This document shows positions 33,930 to 43,150 of a stretch of DNA of 46,131 nt, piece by piece (the stretch's first letter is position 1; every line of letters begins with the position of its first letter). The translations under genes were made by a program, and so were the position numbers. This DNA comes from Promethearchaeota archaeon (GTDB taxonomy: Archaea; Asgardarchaeota; Lokiarchaeia; Sigyniarchaeales; SOKP01), in contig JAHPZE010000032.1 in assembly GCA_019058365.1 (NCBI GenBank), positions 1-46,131 on the forward strand, given 5' to 3'. The notes beneath the pieces are model-generated. The model did no database searches and was not told the origin of the DNA. It worked only from the letters and a program-made list of their open reading frames with translations.

Positions 33930-34985
33930 ATGAATCCAGATATTAAAACGTTAGAAGATATTCGTGATATAGCAAGAGAAAAATTAAAAGGAATATGTGG
34001 TGTCTATAAAGACTGTGATGGGGACCCGCGAAGAGTTTGCCAGGGACAAAGTTATGGTAAAACTCTTGGTATTGGAGGTATTGGAAGTGGAGCTAGTTTT
34101 AATAATAATTTCTTAGCTTTAAGAAAATATCATTTGAAAATGAAATTAATCAATGAAGATTTTATACCTGATACTAAATACATTTTTTTTGGTAAAGAAT
34201 TGGCTATGCCAATTATGGCTGCGAGTGTCGCAGGTGTTATTAGTTTTGGAGGAGAAAAGGTTATAACAGAAGAAAACTTTTGTCGTTCTGTAGTTCTTGG
34301 TTGTAGAGATGCTGGAACATTAGGATGGAGAGGAGATACTTATACTTATTCACTTGAAAATTCTTATGGACTTAATGCTATTGCTGAAGCGGGAGGTTGG
34401 GGAGTTAAAATTGTGAAACCAAGAGATCAGGGAACAATAATGAAATTTTTTAATAAAGCTGAAGAGGTTAGATGTGCCGCTGTGGGTGTAGATGTAGATG
34501 GATGTGGTTCATATGCGATGGCTGCCCACAATGAACCAGTTTATAAAAAATCAATTGAAGAAATTAAAGAATTAGTTTCTTCCACAAATCTTCCAGTAAT
34601 TATTAAAGGGATAATGTGTGTTGAAGATGCTTTAGCAGCTAAAGAAGCAGGTGCAGCAGCTATTGTGGTATCAAATCATGGAGGACGAGTTTTAGATCAT
34701 ACTCCTGGAACTGCTGAAGTTTTACCTAGTATTGTTAAAGAGCTTAAAGGAAAGATTAAAATTATCGTTGATGGGGGTATTCGTACGGGATATGATGTGT
34801 TAAAAATGCTAGCACTGGGAGCTGAGTCTGTTCTAATTGGTCGAGACATTGTTCGTGCTTCCATTGGAGCAGGAATTAAAGGTGTTAAGATTCATATGGA
34901 ATATATGCAAAAAATTTTAGCTAAAGCGATGAAAATGACAAATTGTAAGTCTTTACAAGAAATAACTTCAGAAGTCTTAGTTTAA
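33930..34985 (+). CDS. FMN-dependent alpha-hydroxy-acid oxidizing protein
   Basis: A 351-residue FMN-binding TIM barrel. Key residues: Lys226 (VIIKGIM), catalytic His250 and Arg253 in VVSNHGGRVLD, and the FMN phosphate loop DGGIRTGYDVLKMLALGAES (281-300) with IGRD. The N-terminus has three cysteines (C23, C29, C37), as in the anaerobe subgroup. In anaerobes these proteins are probably 2-hydroxyacid (for example lactate or glycolate) dehydrogenases; a distant role as isopentenyl-diphosphate isomerase is less likely. Start fixed by GGTGAAATTATG. Forms an operon with fumarase. Confidence 0.88.
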   Translation: MNPDIKTLEDIRDIAREKLKGICGVYKDCDGDPRRVCQGQSYGKTLGIGGIGSGASFNNNFLALRKYHLKMKLINEDFIPDTKYIFFGKELAMPIMAASVAGVISFGGEKVITEENFCRSVVLGCRDAGTLGWRGDTYTYSLENSYGLNAIAEAGGWGVKIVKPRDQGTIMKFFNKAEEVRCAAVGVDVDGCGSYAMAAHNEPVYKKSIEEIKELVSSTNLPVIIKGIMCVEDALAAKEAGAAAIVVSNHGGRVLDHTPGTAEVLPSIVKELKGKIKIIVDGGIRTGYDVLKMLALGAESVLIGRDIVRASIGAGIKGVKIHMEYMQKILAKAMKMTNCKSLQEITSEVLV

Positions 34986-35184
34986 GCAATTATTTTTTTT
35001 GTAAAAAATCAATTGATACTCCAAAATCCGAGTTAAGTAAGTAAGATGCCTTTTGCAATGGATTCATCAACTTCCTCTGAAAATTCTAAATATTTTTATT
35101 ATAGCAGAAAAATTTATGTTTTTATTTAGTTTTCATATTTCATATATTTAATAGGATTAATAAAAAAGATGAGGAACATCAATA

Positions 35185-36060
35185 ATGCCAAAAGCTTATG
35201 TAAATAATATAGAGATTGAATATGAAACAATCGGGGATTCGAATTCAAAACCGATTTTACTGATAGCAGGTTTGGGAAGCCAGTTACTTGCTTGGTCGGA
35301 TGAAATTTGCGAGAGTCTTGCAGATAATGGCTTTTTTGTCATAAAATTCGATAACCGAGATGTAGGGTTATCAACAAAATTTGAAGATGCGGGTATACCA
35401 GACATGATGGAGATTAACGCTGCCTATACTCGTGGAGAAATCCCTGAAGTACCATATACATTAGAGGATATGGCTGATGACGCTATTGGTGTATTGGATG
35501 CTCTAAACATCGATAAAGCCCACATCTGTGGAGCCTCCATGGGGGGAATGATAGCACAGATTATTTCCTATAGACATCCTTCTCGAGTACTATCACTCGC
35601 AGTAATTATGAGTACAACTGGGAATCCCGAACTACCTCCTTCAAAACCTGAAATCTTAATGCAATTCTTTGCACCCGTTCCTTCCGAGCGCGAAGCATAT
35701 ATTGAAGAAATGGTCAAACGCGATAGTCTGATTAATGGCACTTTTTTTTATGATGAGGCTCAATCAAGACAGTATAGAACAATGGAATATGATCGCAGTT
35801 ATTATCCTCAAGGAATTGCTCGTCAGTTAGCAGCGATGGCAGTTCCAGGTAATATTAAACCTAGAATCACTTCAATAGTAGTACCTACGATTGTTATTCA
35901 TGGGAGTGAAGATCCTTTTAACCTTATTGAAGCGGGTAAAGATATTGCAACAACCATCCCTGAGGCAGAATTATTAATTTTAGATGGAATGGGGCATAGT
36001 TTTCCTAGTGAAATAATTCCACAAATTATAAACGTAATTGTAGCGAATAGCAATAAATAG
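35185..36060 (+). CDS. Alpha/beta hydrolase
   Basis: A 291-residue alpha/beta hydrolase. Oxyanion region LIAGLGSQLLAWSDE (26-40), strand-4 loop FDNRDVGLSTKF (55-66), nucleophile Ser118 in CGASMGGM, acid in IHGSEDPFN and His in DGMGHSFPSE. The pattern is close to the family that contains aclacinomycin methylesterase-like and epoxide-hydrolase-like proteins. Substrate unknown. GAGGA lies 11 bases before the ATG. Followed after 87 bp by the M28 peptidase on the same strand. Confidence 0.9.
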   Translation: MPKAYVNNIEIEYETIGDSNSKPILLIAGLGSQLLAWSDEICESLADNGFFVIKFDNRDVGLSTKFEDAGIPDMMEINAAYTRGEIPEVPYTLEDMADDAIGVLDALNIDKAHICGASMGGMIAQIISYRHPSRVLSLAVIMSTTGNPELPPSKPEILMQFFAPVPSEREAYIEEMVKRDSLINGTFFYDEAQSRQYRTMEYDRSYYPQGIARQLAAMAVPGNIKPRITSIVVPTIVIHGSEDPFNLIEAGKDIATTIPEAELLILDGMGHSFPSEIIPQIINVIVANSNK

Positions 36061-36147
36061 AATTTTTAAAATCACAAGTTTTATATTTTAATAGCGTGTA
36101 ATATCAAATTAATTAGTAATTACGTTCTTTTACAAAGTTGCTTATAT

Positions 36148-38136
36148 ATGAAGGATATCTCTAAATTTATTGACGAAGTATTAAGTGAAGTTAGTGGAAA
36201 ATTTGCTTTTGATTGGGTATCGAAGATCTCACAATATAACCGAGTGGTTGGGTCTCAAGATTATCATGAAGTTGTAGAAAAAGTAATGAAAGAATTGATA
36301 TCATTTGGGTTGGATGAGGTTAAGCTCTATAAATATCCTGCAGATGGAAAAACTAAAACATGGGAATGGATTGTAACTCAAAGTTGGGAGATCACATCAG
36401 GGGAATTAAGCTTGATAGAACCAAAAAAAGAAATTTTATGTCGATTTCAAGATATTCCAATGTGTATTGTAGGAAGGTCAAAAGGTTGTGATATAACCGC
36501 AGAATTACTAGATGTTGGAAAGGGTGCTGTAGAAGAGGATTTCGAAGAATTAGATGTAAAAGGTAAAATTGTTTTAATGGAAGCTCCAAGACTTATAATT
36601 CCTGCGCTATATGCAGAAAAAGGAGCATTGGGTGTAATAGTATATCCTGGACCGGAAAGAGCTGCAGGTTATAAGGGAATGACAATCTATAATAGATTTC
36701 CTGCTTTAGCTGAAGATTTAAAAACAACAACTTTCGGATTTAGTATTCCTTTTGAGCAAGCTTTATACTTAAAAGAATTGTTAAATAAAAGCCCTGTTAA
36801 AGTATATGCTAAGATTGATGCTAAAGTCTATGATGGAGAATTAGAGGTGATTTCAGCTATTATTAGAGGAACAGAAAAACCTGATGAAGAAATAATCCTG
36901 ACAGCGCATATATGTCACCCTGCAGCTGGAGTAAATGATAATGCAAGTGGATCCGCAGGATTATTAGAATTGGCACGTTCACTTACCGCATTGATAAAGA
37001 AAAATATATTGGAAACCCCGAAACGAACAATTAGATTTCTTTGGGTTCCTGAGTTTCATGGAACTTTCCCTTGGGTTAAAGAACACGAACAAGTTGTTAA
37101 GAATGCACTTTTTAACATTAATTTAGATATGATTGGGGAACATCCATTGAAAGTTGCGAATCCCTGTAGTATTTGTCTTGGACCTTATTCACGACCTTCA
37201 ATCTTAAATGACATAATTCAATATTTTACGAGAATAATAGCAGATCACCCTAAGGGTGTAGCAATAAATGGTACTAATATGGCGATGCGATATCGCATAA
37301 TCCCTTATTCTGGTGGAAGTGATCATTGTGTATTTGTAGGCCAGCCTATTGGTATTCCAGGAATGATGATTGGACATGATGATCCATTTTGGCATAGTTC
37401 TCTTGACACTATAGAGAAGTGTGATTCTACTGAATTACAACGAGTAATTGCTATTGCTCTTTGTACAAGTTATATTTGTTCAATAGTGGACAGTGAATCA
37501 TTAATTAATATTTGGCCATTTATAGAAGAAGGGTTCTACGAGCGATTTGGTAAGACCAAAAAAACATTGTTTTTTCTATTTAATACACTTAATCAAGAAG
37601 CCTTCAATTCTAAAATCACGAAAGAGGAAAAAGTATTAACAGGAAAAGCTTTAATAGATGCTTTTTTCAACTATGAAAGGAAAATTTTAGATTCAATTAA
37701 GAAATTTGAAATAATAACTACAATTAATGAAGAGCTAGTATTAGAAAAGTATAAGGAATTAGATCAGTTGAAGAAAAATTTACAGTCTCAGTGGAATAAC
37801 TTATCCAAACATTCATCTATTGATATCAACCTTGTTGAAGAACCTAAATATTTTAAACAAAAGTGGAAATTGAGTTTTTTAGGGAGAAGAAATTTAAAAT
37901 ATTATTTACCAATTCTAATGTCAAGTGCTTATGAGGAGATTAAAGTTCCTATACCTCCAGATGTATGGGGAGGTGATGCCCAAGAGATTTTAAATTTTAT
38001 TGGTTTGTCGTTAAATCTTAAAGAGATTAGTGCAATGTTAACATTAGAGTTCCAGCATATTTTTTATCCAAGTAAAGTCCAAGCTTTTGTGAAATTATTA
38101 GAAGAAAATAATGAGATACAAAAAGTTTTAGAATAA
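36148..38136 (+). CDS. M28-type aminopeptidase with PA insert (DUF4910-like)
   Basis: A 662-residue peptidase-like protein. Residues 1-110 form a lead domain, 110-175 resemble a protease-associated domain (LDVGKGAVEEDFEELDVKGK, then IVLMEAP), and 240-440 hold the zinc-peptidase core: TAHICHPAAGVNDNASG (His254/257, Asp264), PEFHGT (Glu302), NLDMIGE (Asp327) and HDDPFWHSSLDT. The last ~220 residues form a helical/winged extension (LNQEAFNSKI..., IPPDVWGGDAQEILNFI). No signal peptide, so probably cytoplasmic. It likely removes N-terminal residues from peptides or handles a sugar-amide; not resolvable from sequence. Confidence 0.85.
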   Translation: MKDISKFIDEVLSEVSGKFAFDWVSKISQYNRVVGSQDYHEVVEKVMKELISFGLDEVKLYKYPADGKTKTWEWIVTQSWEITSGELSLIEPKKEILCRFQDIPMCIVGRSKGCDITAELLDVGKGAVEEDFEELDVKGKIVLMEAPRLIIPALYAEKGALGVIVYPGPERAAGYKGMTIYNRFPALAEDLKTTTFGFSIPFEQALYLKELLNKSPVKVYAKIDAKVYDGELEVISAIIRGTEKPDEEIILTAHICHPAAGVNDNASGSAGLLELARSLTALIKKNILETPKRTIRFLWVPEFHGTFPWVKEHEQVVKNALFNINLDMIGEHPLKVANPCSICLGPYSRPSILNDIIQYFTRIIADHPKGVAINGTNMAMRYRIIPYSGGSDHCVFVGQPIGIPGMMIGHDDPFWHSSLDTIEKCDSTELQRVIAIALCTSYICSIVDSESLINIWPFIEEGFYERFGKTKKTLFFLFNTLNQEAFNSKITKEEKVLTGKALIDAFFNYERKILDSIKKFEIITTINEELVLEKYKELDQLKKNLQSQWNNLSKHSSIDINLVEEPKYFKQKWKLSFLGRRNLKYYLPILMSSAYEEIKVPIPPDVWGGDAQEILNFIGLSLNLKEISAMLTLEFQHIFYPSKVQAFVKLLEENNEIQKVLE

Positions 38137-38275
38137 TATGCCGAATAAGCATTATCTTTTCTATTACTAATGTTTTAAAAGTTTTAGAATCAATTATTAA
38201 CCTAATTTACTTTAAAGTAAACTTAAGTTTTCTCAAAATAAGGCATAAAAAAAAGCATCGAAATTCAAAATCTAA

Positions 38276-39043
38276 TTAGAGTTGACCATAAATGACCTCG
38301 GTATCATATTCAAATTGAATATGTTTATTTTTTTGATATTTTTTAAATAATTGCTTTAAATCAAGTAACATATCGTTAAATTTAGGATGATCATCCAAAG
38401 GTATATAAGAAGTAGAAAGAAGCCGACCCTCTAAACCATCGTAATCAAATATTTGACAATTCTCAAATTTTTTTAAGTTATAATTAATCCCTCCAAAAAA
38501 TTTATTAAAATCAAGTTTACTACTCTCAATAGCTTTATAATCTGTTCCATATCTCAAGAGAAATTTTTCATACTCTTTTAAAAACTCATTTGTGTGCTTT
38601 TTTCGACGATTCCAAATTAATATAACCCAACCATTAGGTTTAAGAATACGTTGAAACTCTAATTTAGTTTTCTCTAAATTAAACCAATGAAATGCTTGAC
38701 CCGCTGTTATTATATCAATTATAGCAGGTTGTAATGTAGTAAATTCTGCTGAACCATCAATACTTATAAAATTTGAGTAATCTCTTAATGAATTTTCTCC
38801 TGCCCGTCTCATATCTCTGTTTGGCTCGATTCCATAGACTATATTACCTTCCTTTAAAAATAGTTCACTTAATATCCCCGTTCCAGATCCTATATCCGCA
38901 ATTTTTGATTTATTGGATAAAATTTTGCTTTCTTTTAAGAATTCAATTACCTTCTGGGGATAACTGGGTCTATATTTGATATAATTCTCTACCCTTGATG
39001 AAAATCGCTTCTTCGGATCTTGTTTGAACTTTTTGTCATACAT
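38276..39043 (-). CDS. Class I SAM-dependent methyltransferase
   Basis: A methyltransferase of 255 residues from the ATG chosen here; a TTG 14 codons earlier is possible but would lie in TATA-like sequence. KRFSSRVENYIKYRPSYP and IADIGSGTGILSELFLKEG (motif I), VYGIEPNRDMRRAGE (post-I), ITAGQAFHWFN (motif II/III) and EFQRILKPNGWVILIWNRR are all typical of the UbiE/TAM-like family. Substrate unknown. Diverges from the GNAT gene. Confidence 0.9.
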   Translation of the reverse strand: MYDKKFKQDPKKRFSSRVENYIKYRPSYPQKVIEFLKESKILSNKSKIADIGSGTGILSELFLKEGNIVYGIEPNRDMRRAGENSLRDYSNFISIDGSAEFTTLQPAIIDIITAGQAFHWFNLEKTKLEFQRILKPNGWVILIWNRRKKHTNEFLKEYEKFLLRYGTDYKAIESSKLDFNKFFGGINYNLKKFENCQIFDYDGLEGRLLSTSYIPLDDHPKFNDMLLDLKQLFKKYQKNKHIQFEYDTEVIYGQL

Positions 39044-39122
39044 GAATATATTAATATTTGATTCAATTTTATAAATATAAATCAATACTACCTATATAAT
39101 ATATCCACTATCCATTCTAAAA

Positions 39123-39599
39123 ATGGCGAATAAGGAAAATTCAATATCCAAAGATCTTTTTGTACCCAGTGATTTCGAAATTCCCCTTCTGCTCGAAACA
39201 GACCTTTTTCGCCTTCGAATGCTGTCTATAGATGATGTTGAAAAGGATTACGAAGCAGTTATCGAGAGCCGTGAGCTTCTCCATACTACGTTTGGCGGTC
39301 CATGGCCGAGATTAGGTTTCACCATTGAGGAAAATCTGACCGACTTAGAAAGACATCAACAAGAATTTCTCGACCGTAAGGCATTTACATATACTGTCGT
39401 ATCCCTGGACGAATCAAAAGTTCTTGGTTGTGTTTATATCACCCCATCCGAAGTGACTGGCCCAGATGCTATCGTGGTCATGTGGGTGCGTCAAACTGAA
39501 TATGAAAAAGGATTGGATGAAGTATTATTCAATACCGTACGAGATTGGGTCAGCACAGATTGGCCTTTTAGAAAGGTAGACTACCCAGGTAGAGTATAA
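39123..39599 (+). CDS. GNAT-type acetyltransferase-like protein
   Basis: A 158-residue protein with a GNAT-like outline: FRLRMLSIDDVEKDYEAVIE (30-49), TYTVVSLDESKVLGCVYITP (strands 2-4) and AIVVMWVRQTEYEKGLDEVL, where the acetyl-CoA loop normally follows. The canonical R/Q-x-x-G-x-G/A loop is weak (RQTEYEKGLD). It ends earlier than most GNATs, so the last strands may be missing. Composition is somewhat GC-richer than neighbouring genes, hinting at transfer. No ribosome site. Confidence 0.65.
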   Translation: MANKENSISKDLFVPSDFEIPLLLETDLFRLRMLSIDDVEKDYEAVIESRELLHTTFGGPWPRLGFTIEENLTDLERHQQEFLDRKAFTYTVVSLDESKVLGCVYITPSEVTGPDAIVVMWVRQTEYEKGLDEVLFNTVRDWVSTDWPFRKVDYPGRV

Positions 39600-39623
39600 T
39601 GAGTAAAAAGTCAACCTTTGCTT

Positions 39624-39640
39624 AGAATCAGAAAGATTCT
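39624..39640. terminator. Small hairpin between convergent genes
   Basis: AGAATC (39624-39629) and GATTCT (39635-39640) pair across five bases, 25 bp after the acetyltransferase stop and 59 bp after the aconitase stop on the other strand. A weak terminator candidate. Confidence 0.3.
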
Positions 39641-39698
39641 CCTTCATTTATACTTGTTTAATAATAAAAGTACAAAAAAAATATATTTAAATTTCTAA

Positions 39699-41624
39699 TT
39701 AAATATGCTTTTGTTTTATCAGTGTTAATTTTCCCCCGGCCATTAATTCTTCTAAATCTTGTTGGCTAAGCGAATGAGTTAATTCAAGATCTAGATTTTT
39801 TGTTAGGTTTTTTAGTTTAACTTTACCAGATTTAATTGTAGTTAAATCAATCTCAAATTTATCTTCCGGTTCAATTGTGTCATAATCATCTTTGTTAACG
39901 AATGTCAAAGGTACTATTCCAAAATTCACTAAGTTCGCTAAATGTATACGAGCAAAGCTCTTTACTATGACAGCCTTTATTCCAAGATATTTAGGAGCAA
40001 TTGCTGCATGTTCACGACTTGAACCTTGTCCATAATTATCTCCGCCTACAATAAAGCCCCCTCCTTTTGTGAGAGATCGATCGTGAAAGGATTCATCAAC
40101 TACATTAAAAACATATTTGCTAATTTCGGGTATATTACTTCTCAATGGTAAGATTTTAGCTCCAGCGGGCATGATGTGATCTGTTGTTATATCATCTTCA
40201 ACCTTTAAAAGAACTTCCCCTTCTAATTTAGCCGGTAAAGGATTAAATTCAGGCAAGGTTTTAATATTTGGACCTCTAATAATTTCTACATTCTTTGCTT
40301 CTTCGGGAGGTAATGGTGGAATGATCATATTATCATTTACCACAAAATTTTTAGGCATATCAATTTTAGGTATACTGCCAAACTTTCTTGGATCTGTAAT
40401 TTTTCCTTTAATAGCAGCAATAGCAGCAGTTTCAGGGCTTACTAAGTAAACATTAGCGCTTTTTGTACCTGTTCTTCCAAGAAAATTCCTATTGAAAGTT
40501 CTAAGAGAAATGGCATCGCTTTTAGGAGCTAATCCCATTCCAATGCAAGGACCACAAGCGTTTTCTAATATCCTTGCACCTGCCTTTATTAAATAACCCA
40601 TTTCTCCGGAATCAATCATATGATCAACAACTTGTCGAGAACCAGGCGATACAGTTAAAACTGTATTTAGATTAATTGTTTTCCCTTTTAACATATTTGC
40701 AACAATTTTAAGATCCCGCAAAGAAGAATTCGTACAACTACCTATACACACTTGATCTACATTTAATCCTTCCAAATCTTTAACAGTTTTAACATTTCCT
40801 GGACTATGGGGTTCAGCTATTAATGGCTCTAATTCACTTAGATTAATTTCAATAGTTTCATCATATTTAGCATCTTCATCTGGTTCTAATTGAATCCATT
40901 GATCTCCTCTTTCTTGTGCTTCTAAAAACTCTTTAGTAATCTCATCAGATGGAAAGATTGAGGTTGTAGCTCCAGTTTCAGTTCCCATATTCGTTATTGT
41001 TCCTCTTTCTGGAACAGTTAGAGTCTTTATTCCTGGACCTGTATATTCTAGAACTTTATTAACAGCTCCTTTCACTCCAATTCTTCTCAAGATTTCTAAT
41101 ATTACATCTTTCGCGGATACAAAATCAGGAAGCTTTCCCTTAAGATATACTTTTACAACTTGAGGCATTTTTAAACGGAATGATTCACCAGCCATAGCAG
41201 CAGCTATATCAAGTCCTCCTGCTCCAATTGCTATTGATCCAACACCCCCACCAGTAGGAGTATGACTGTCACTACCTAATAATGTTCTGCCAGGGCGAGC
41301 AAATCGTTCAAGATGGACTTGATGGCAAATACCATTTCCGGGACGCGAAAAATATAAGCCATATTTCGCAGCAATACTTTGAAGATAGCGATGATCATCA
41401 GGGTTTTTAAAATCAGTCTGCAATGTGTTATGATCTACGTAACTTACGGATAGTTCTGTTTGAACACGTGAAACTCCCATTGCTTCAAATTGTAAGTAAG
41501 CCATTGTACCTGTAGCATCCTGAGTTAATGTTTGGTCAATTTTAATGGCAATATCTATTCCCTTTTCTAATTTACCCTCAACTAAATGTAGTTCTAAGAT
41601 TTTTTCAGTTAAAGTTTTTCCCAT
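39699..41624 (-). CDS. Aconitate hydratase
   Basis: About 641 residues from the ATG used here (a GTG four codons earlier at 41634-41636 is possible). Numbering from the GTG: QDATGTMAYLQFEAMG, the substrate loop LLGSDSHTPTGGGVGS (119-134), iron-sulfur ligands Cys301 (CIGSCTNSS) and Cys361/Cys364 (ACGPCIG), and the C-terminal swivel domain with GSSREHAAIAPKYLGIKAVI. The single-chain form with an intact [4Fe-4S] site separates it from two-subunit isopropylmalate isomerase. It interconverts citrate and isocitrate and so connects AclAB with isocitrate dehydrogenase. Confidence 0.92.
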   Translation of the reverse strand: MGKTLTEKILELHLVEGKLEKGIDIAIKIDQTLTQDATGTMAYLQFEAMGVSRVQTELSVSYVDHNTLQTDFKNPDDHRYLQSIAAKYGLYFSRPGNGICHQVHLERFARPGRTLLGSDSHTPTGGGVGSIAIGAGGLDIAAAMAGESFRLKMPQVVKVYLKGKLPDFVSAKDVILEILRRIGVKGAVNKVLEYTGPGIKTLTVPERGTITNMGTETGATTSIFPSDEITKEFLEAQERGDQWIQLEPDEDAKYDETIEINLSELEPLIAEPHSPGNVKTVKDLEGLNVDQVCIGSCTNSSLRDLKIVANMLKGKTINLNTVLTVSPGSRQVVDHMIDSGEMGYLIKAGARILENACGPCIGMGLAPKSDAISLRTFNRNFLGRTGTKSANVYLVSPETAAIAAIKGKITDPRKFGSIPKIDMPKNFVVNDNMIIPPLPPEEAKNVEIIRGPNIKTLPEFNPLPAKLEGEVLLKVEDDITTDHIMPAGAKILPLRSNIPEISKYVFNVVDESFHDRSLTKGGGFIVGGDNYGQGSSREHAAIAPKYLGIKAVIVKSFARIHLANLVNFGIVPLTFVNKDDYDTIEPEDKFEIDLTTIKSGKVKLKNLTKNLDLELTHSLSQQDLEELMAGGKLTLIKQKHI

Positions 41625-41840
41625 TTTTTTCAACACGTTTTAATATTTCCAGCATTTCTGGATAAAATAGATACTAAAATAATTAAAATTAAAATATTAT
41701 TAAATTTTTCTTTTCAGTTTCACCCATTTTTATTCCCTATTCTATGTTACTTTAACAATTCTATAATCAAGTGGGTTCAACTATTTAAATTTTCAATAAT
41801 TTTCAAAATTAAATTTTGTTAATTTCAATTATTGATCAAG

Positions 41841-42362
41841 ATGAGAGAAGATTTAGAATCACTCAATAGAGAAGAATTAATGGATTATATCGAAGATCTT
41901 TCAAAAAATTGGCTTGCTATTGATGGAACATGGTTTCAGACAGTTGAACATGAATACGGGCTTGATAAAGCTATAGAATTAGATGTTAAACAGTGGAAAA
42001 GATTTACTATTATTGAAGCGAAGAGAATCATGAAGAGATTTAAAATACAACAAAATGAGGGCATTCCAGCTCTTATAAAAGCTTTAAAGTATAGAGTATA
42101 TGCAAATATTAATAAACAAGAAGTTCTTGATGTATCGGATAATCGATGTGTTTTTAGAATGAATGATTGCCGTGTACAATCGGCTAGAAAAGCGAGAGGA
42201 CTTCCAGATTTCCCTTGTAAACAAGTTGGTGTTGTAGAATATGGATTATTTGCTAAAGCAATAGATCCTCGAATAGAAACAAAATGTATTGCGTGTCCTC
42301 CAGGACCTCACCCTGAACATTATTGGTGTGCTTGGGAATTCACGTTAAAAAAGAATGCATGA
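41841..42362 (+). CDS. Cys-rich DUF6125-like protein
   Basis: A protein of 173 residues from the ATG; a TTG three codons earlier is also open. The N-terminal half is helical (LNREELMDYIEDLSKNWLAI, GTWFQTVEHEYGLDKAIELD). The C-terminal half is cysteine-rich in a fixed pattern: RCVFRMNDCRVQSARKARGL, FPCKQVGVVEYG, IETKCIACPPGPHPEHYWCA WEF. This resembles the DUF6125 group often seen with anaerobic methyltransferase genes, and loosely the ATC-hydrolase-like protein at 8768-9289. The cysteines may bind a metal. Function unknown. It diverges from aconitase. Confidence 0.7.
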   Translation: MREDLESLNREELMDYIEDLSKNWLAIDGTWFQTVEHEYGLDKAIELDVKQWKRFTIIEAKRIMKRFKIQQNEGIPALIKALKYRVYANINKQEVLDVSDNRCVFRMNDCRVQSARKARGLPDFPCKQVGVVEYGLFAKAIDPRIETKCIACPPGPHPEHYWCAWEFTLKKNA

Positions 42363-42621
42363 TGCTACTAAAAGAAATGGGTCATATTAAATTCATCAAT
42401 TAGTAAGTTGGAACTATCCATAAACGATGATCATTATAAAACTATAGTAAAGATACTGAAAAGCAGTAAATTTAAAAAGCCTCTAAAAAAATGATGATAG
42501 AAAGTTTAAAAGGATACCAATCCTAACACTATTATAACACGTAATTGAATTATTAGAACTGAAAATATTATTTTAATTCAAAAATTAATTTTAAAAGAAA
42601 ATTAAAAAAAAATGATGTTTT

Positions 42622-43071
42622 ATGACCGAAGAAAATATTAGAGGCCAAATTAGTGCCAAAGAAGATGAGATTACTCGTATAGAAGAGGAAGCCAGCAAGG
42701 AAGAAGCTTCAGCAGAAAGCAAGGTTGAAACAGAATACAATCCAAAAATTGAAGCAGCTGAAACAAAATTAAATCAAGAAGAAGTCTTACGAGATGAAGC
42801 AATTCAAAAAGCAGAAGAGTGGAATAATAAAAAGAAAGAAAAAATAGCAACTGCTAAAGAAGCTAATAAAACTCTTTCTCAATTAAAAAGTGGAAAAGAA
42901 AAGGCTTTGAATATTAAGTTAAAAGAAATCGCTAATGATAAGAAAGGCAAGATTAAGGAAGTTCAAGGTGAAATAAAAAGTTTAAAGAAACAAATAGCTG
43001 CCATAGAAAAAGAGAAAGCTAGAGCTGCTGCTGCCGCCGCTGCTGCTGCCGCCGCTGCTGCTGAAGAATAA
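42622..43071 (+). CDS. Coiled-coil protein with poly-alanine tail
   Basis: A 149-residue highly charged protein predicted to be one long coiled coil (residues 5-130, E/K/A/Q-rich with heptad-like spacing: SAKEDEITRIEEEASKEEAS ... EIKSLKKQIAAIEKEKAR), ending in 13 consecutive Ala and Glu-Glu. The Ala run is coded by (GCT)3(GCC)2(GCT)3(GCC)2(GCT)3. No family recognised. No Shine-Dalgarno site. The 259 bp before it show no gene or operator. Confidence 0.8.
   Translation: MTEENIRGQISAKEDEITRIEEEASKEEASAESKVETEYNPKIEAAETKLNQEEVLRDEAIQKAEEWNNKKKEKIATAKEANKTLSQLKSGKEKALNIKLKEIANDKKGKIKEVQGEIKSLKKQIAAIEKEKARAAAAAAAAAAAAAEE
43024..43062 (+). repeat. GCT/GCC alanine-codon repeat
   Basis: Thirteen Ala codons arranged as a 15-bp unit (three GCT, two GCC) occurring twice, then three GCT. 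It encodes the poly-Ala tail of the coiled-coil protein and stands out as a GC-rich run in AT-rich DNA. Confidence 0.95.
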
Positions 43072-43150
43072 ATGTAATTATTATGAAGATTTAATCTTTT
43101 TCATTAATTTTTTTAATTTTTTATTAAAAATCAATTCAAATGACTTAAAT

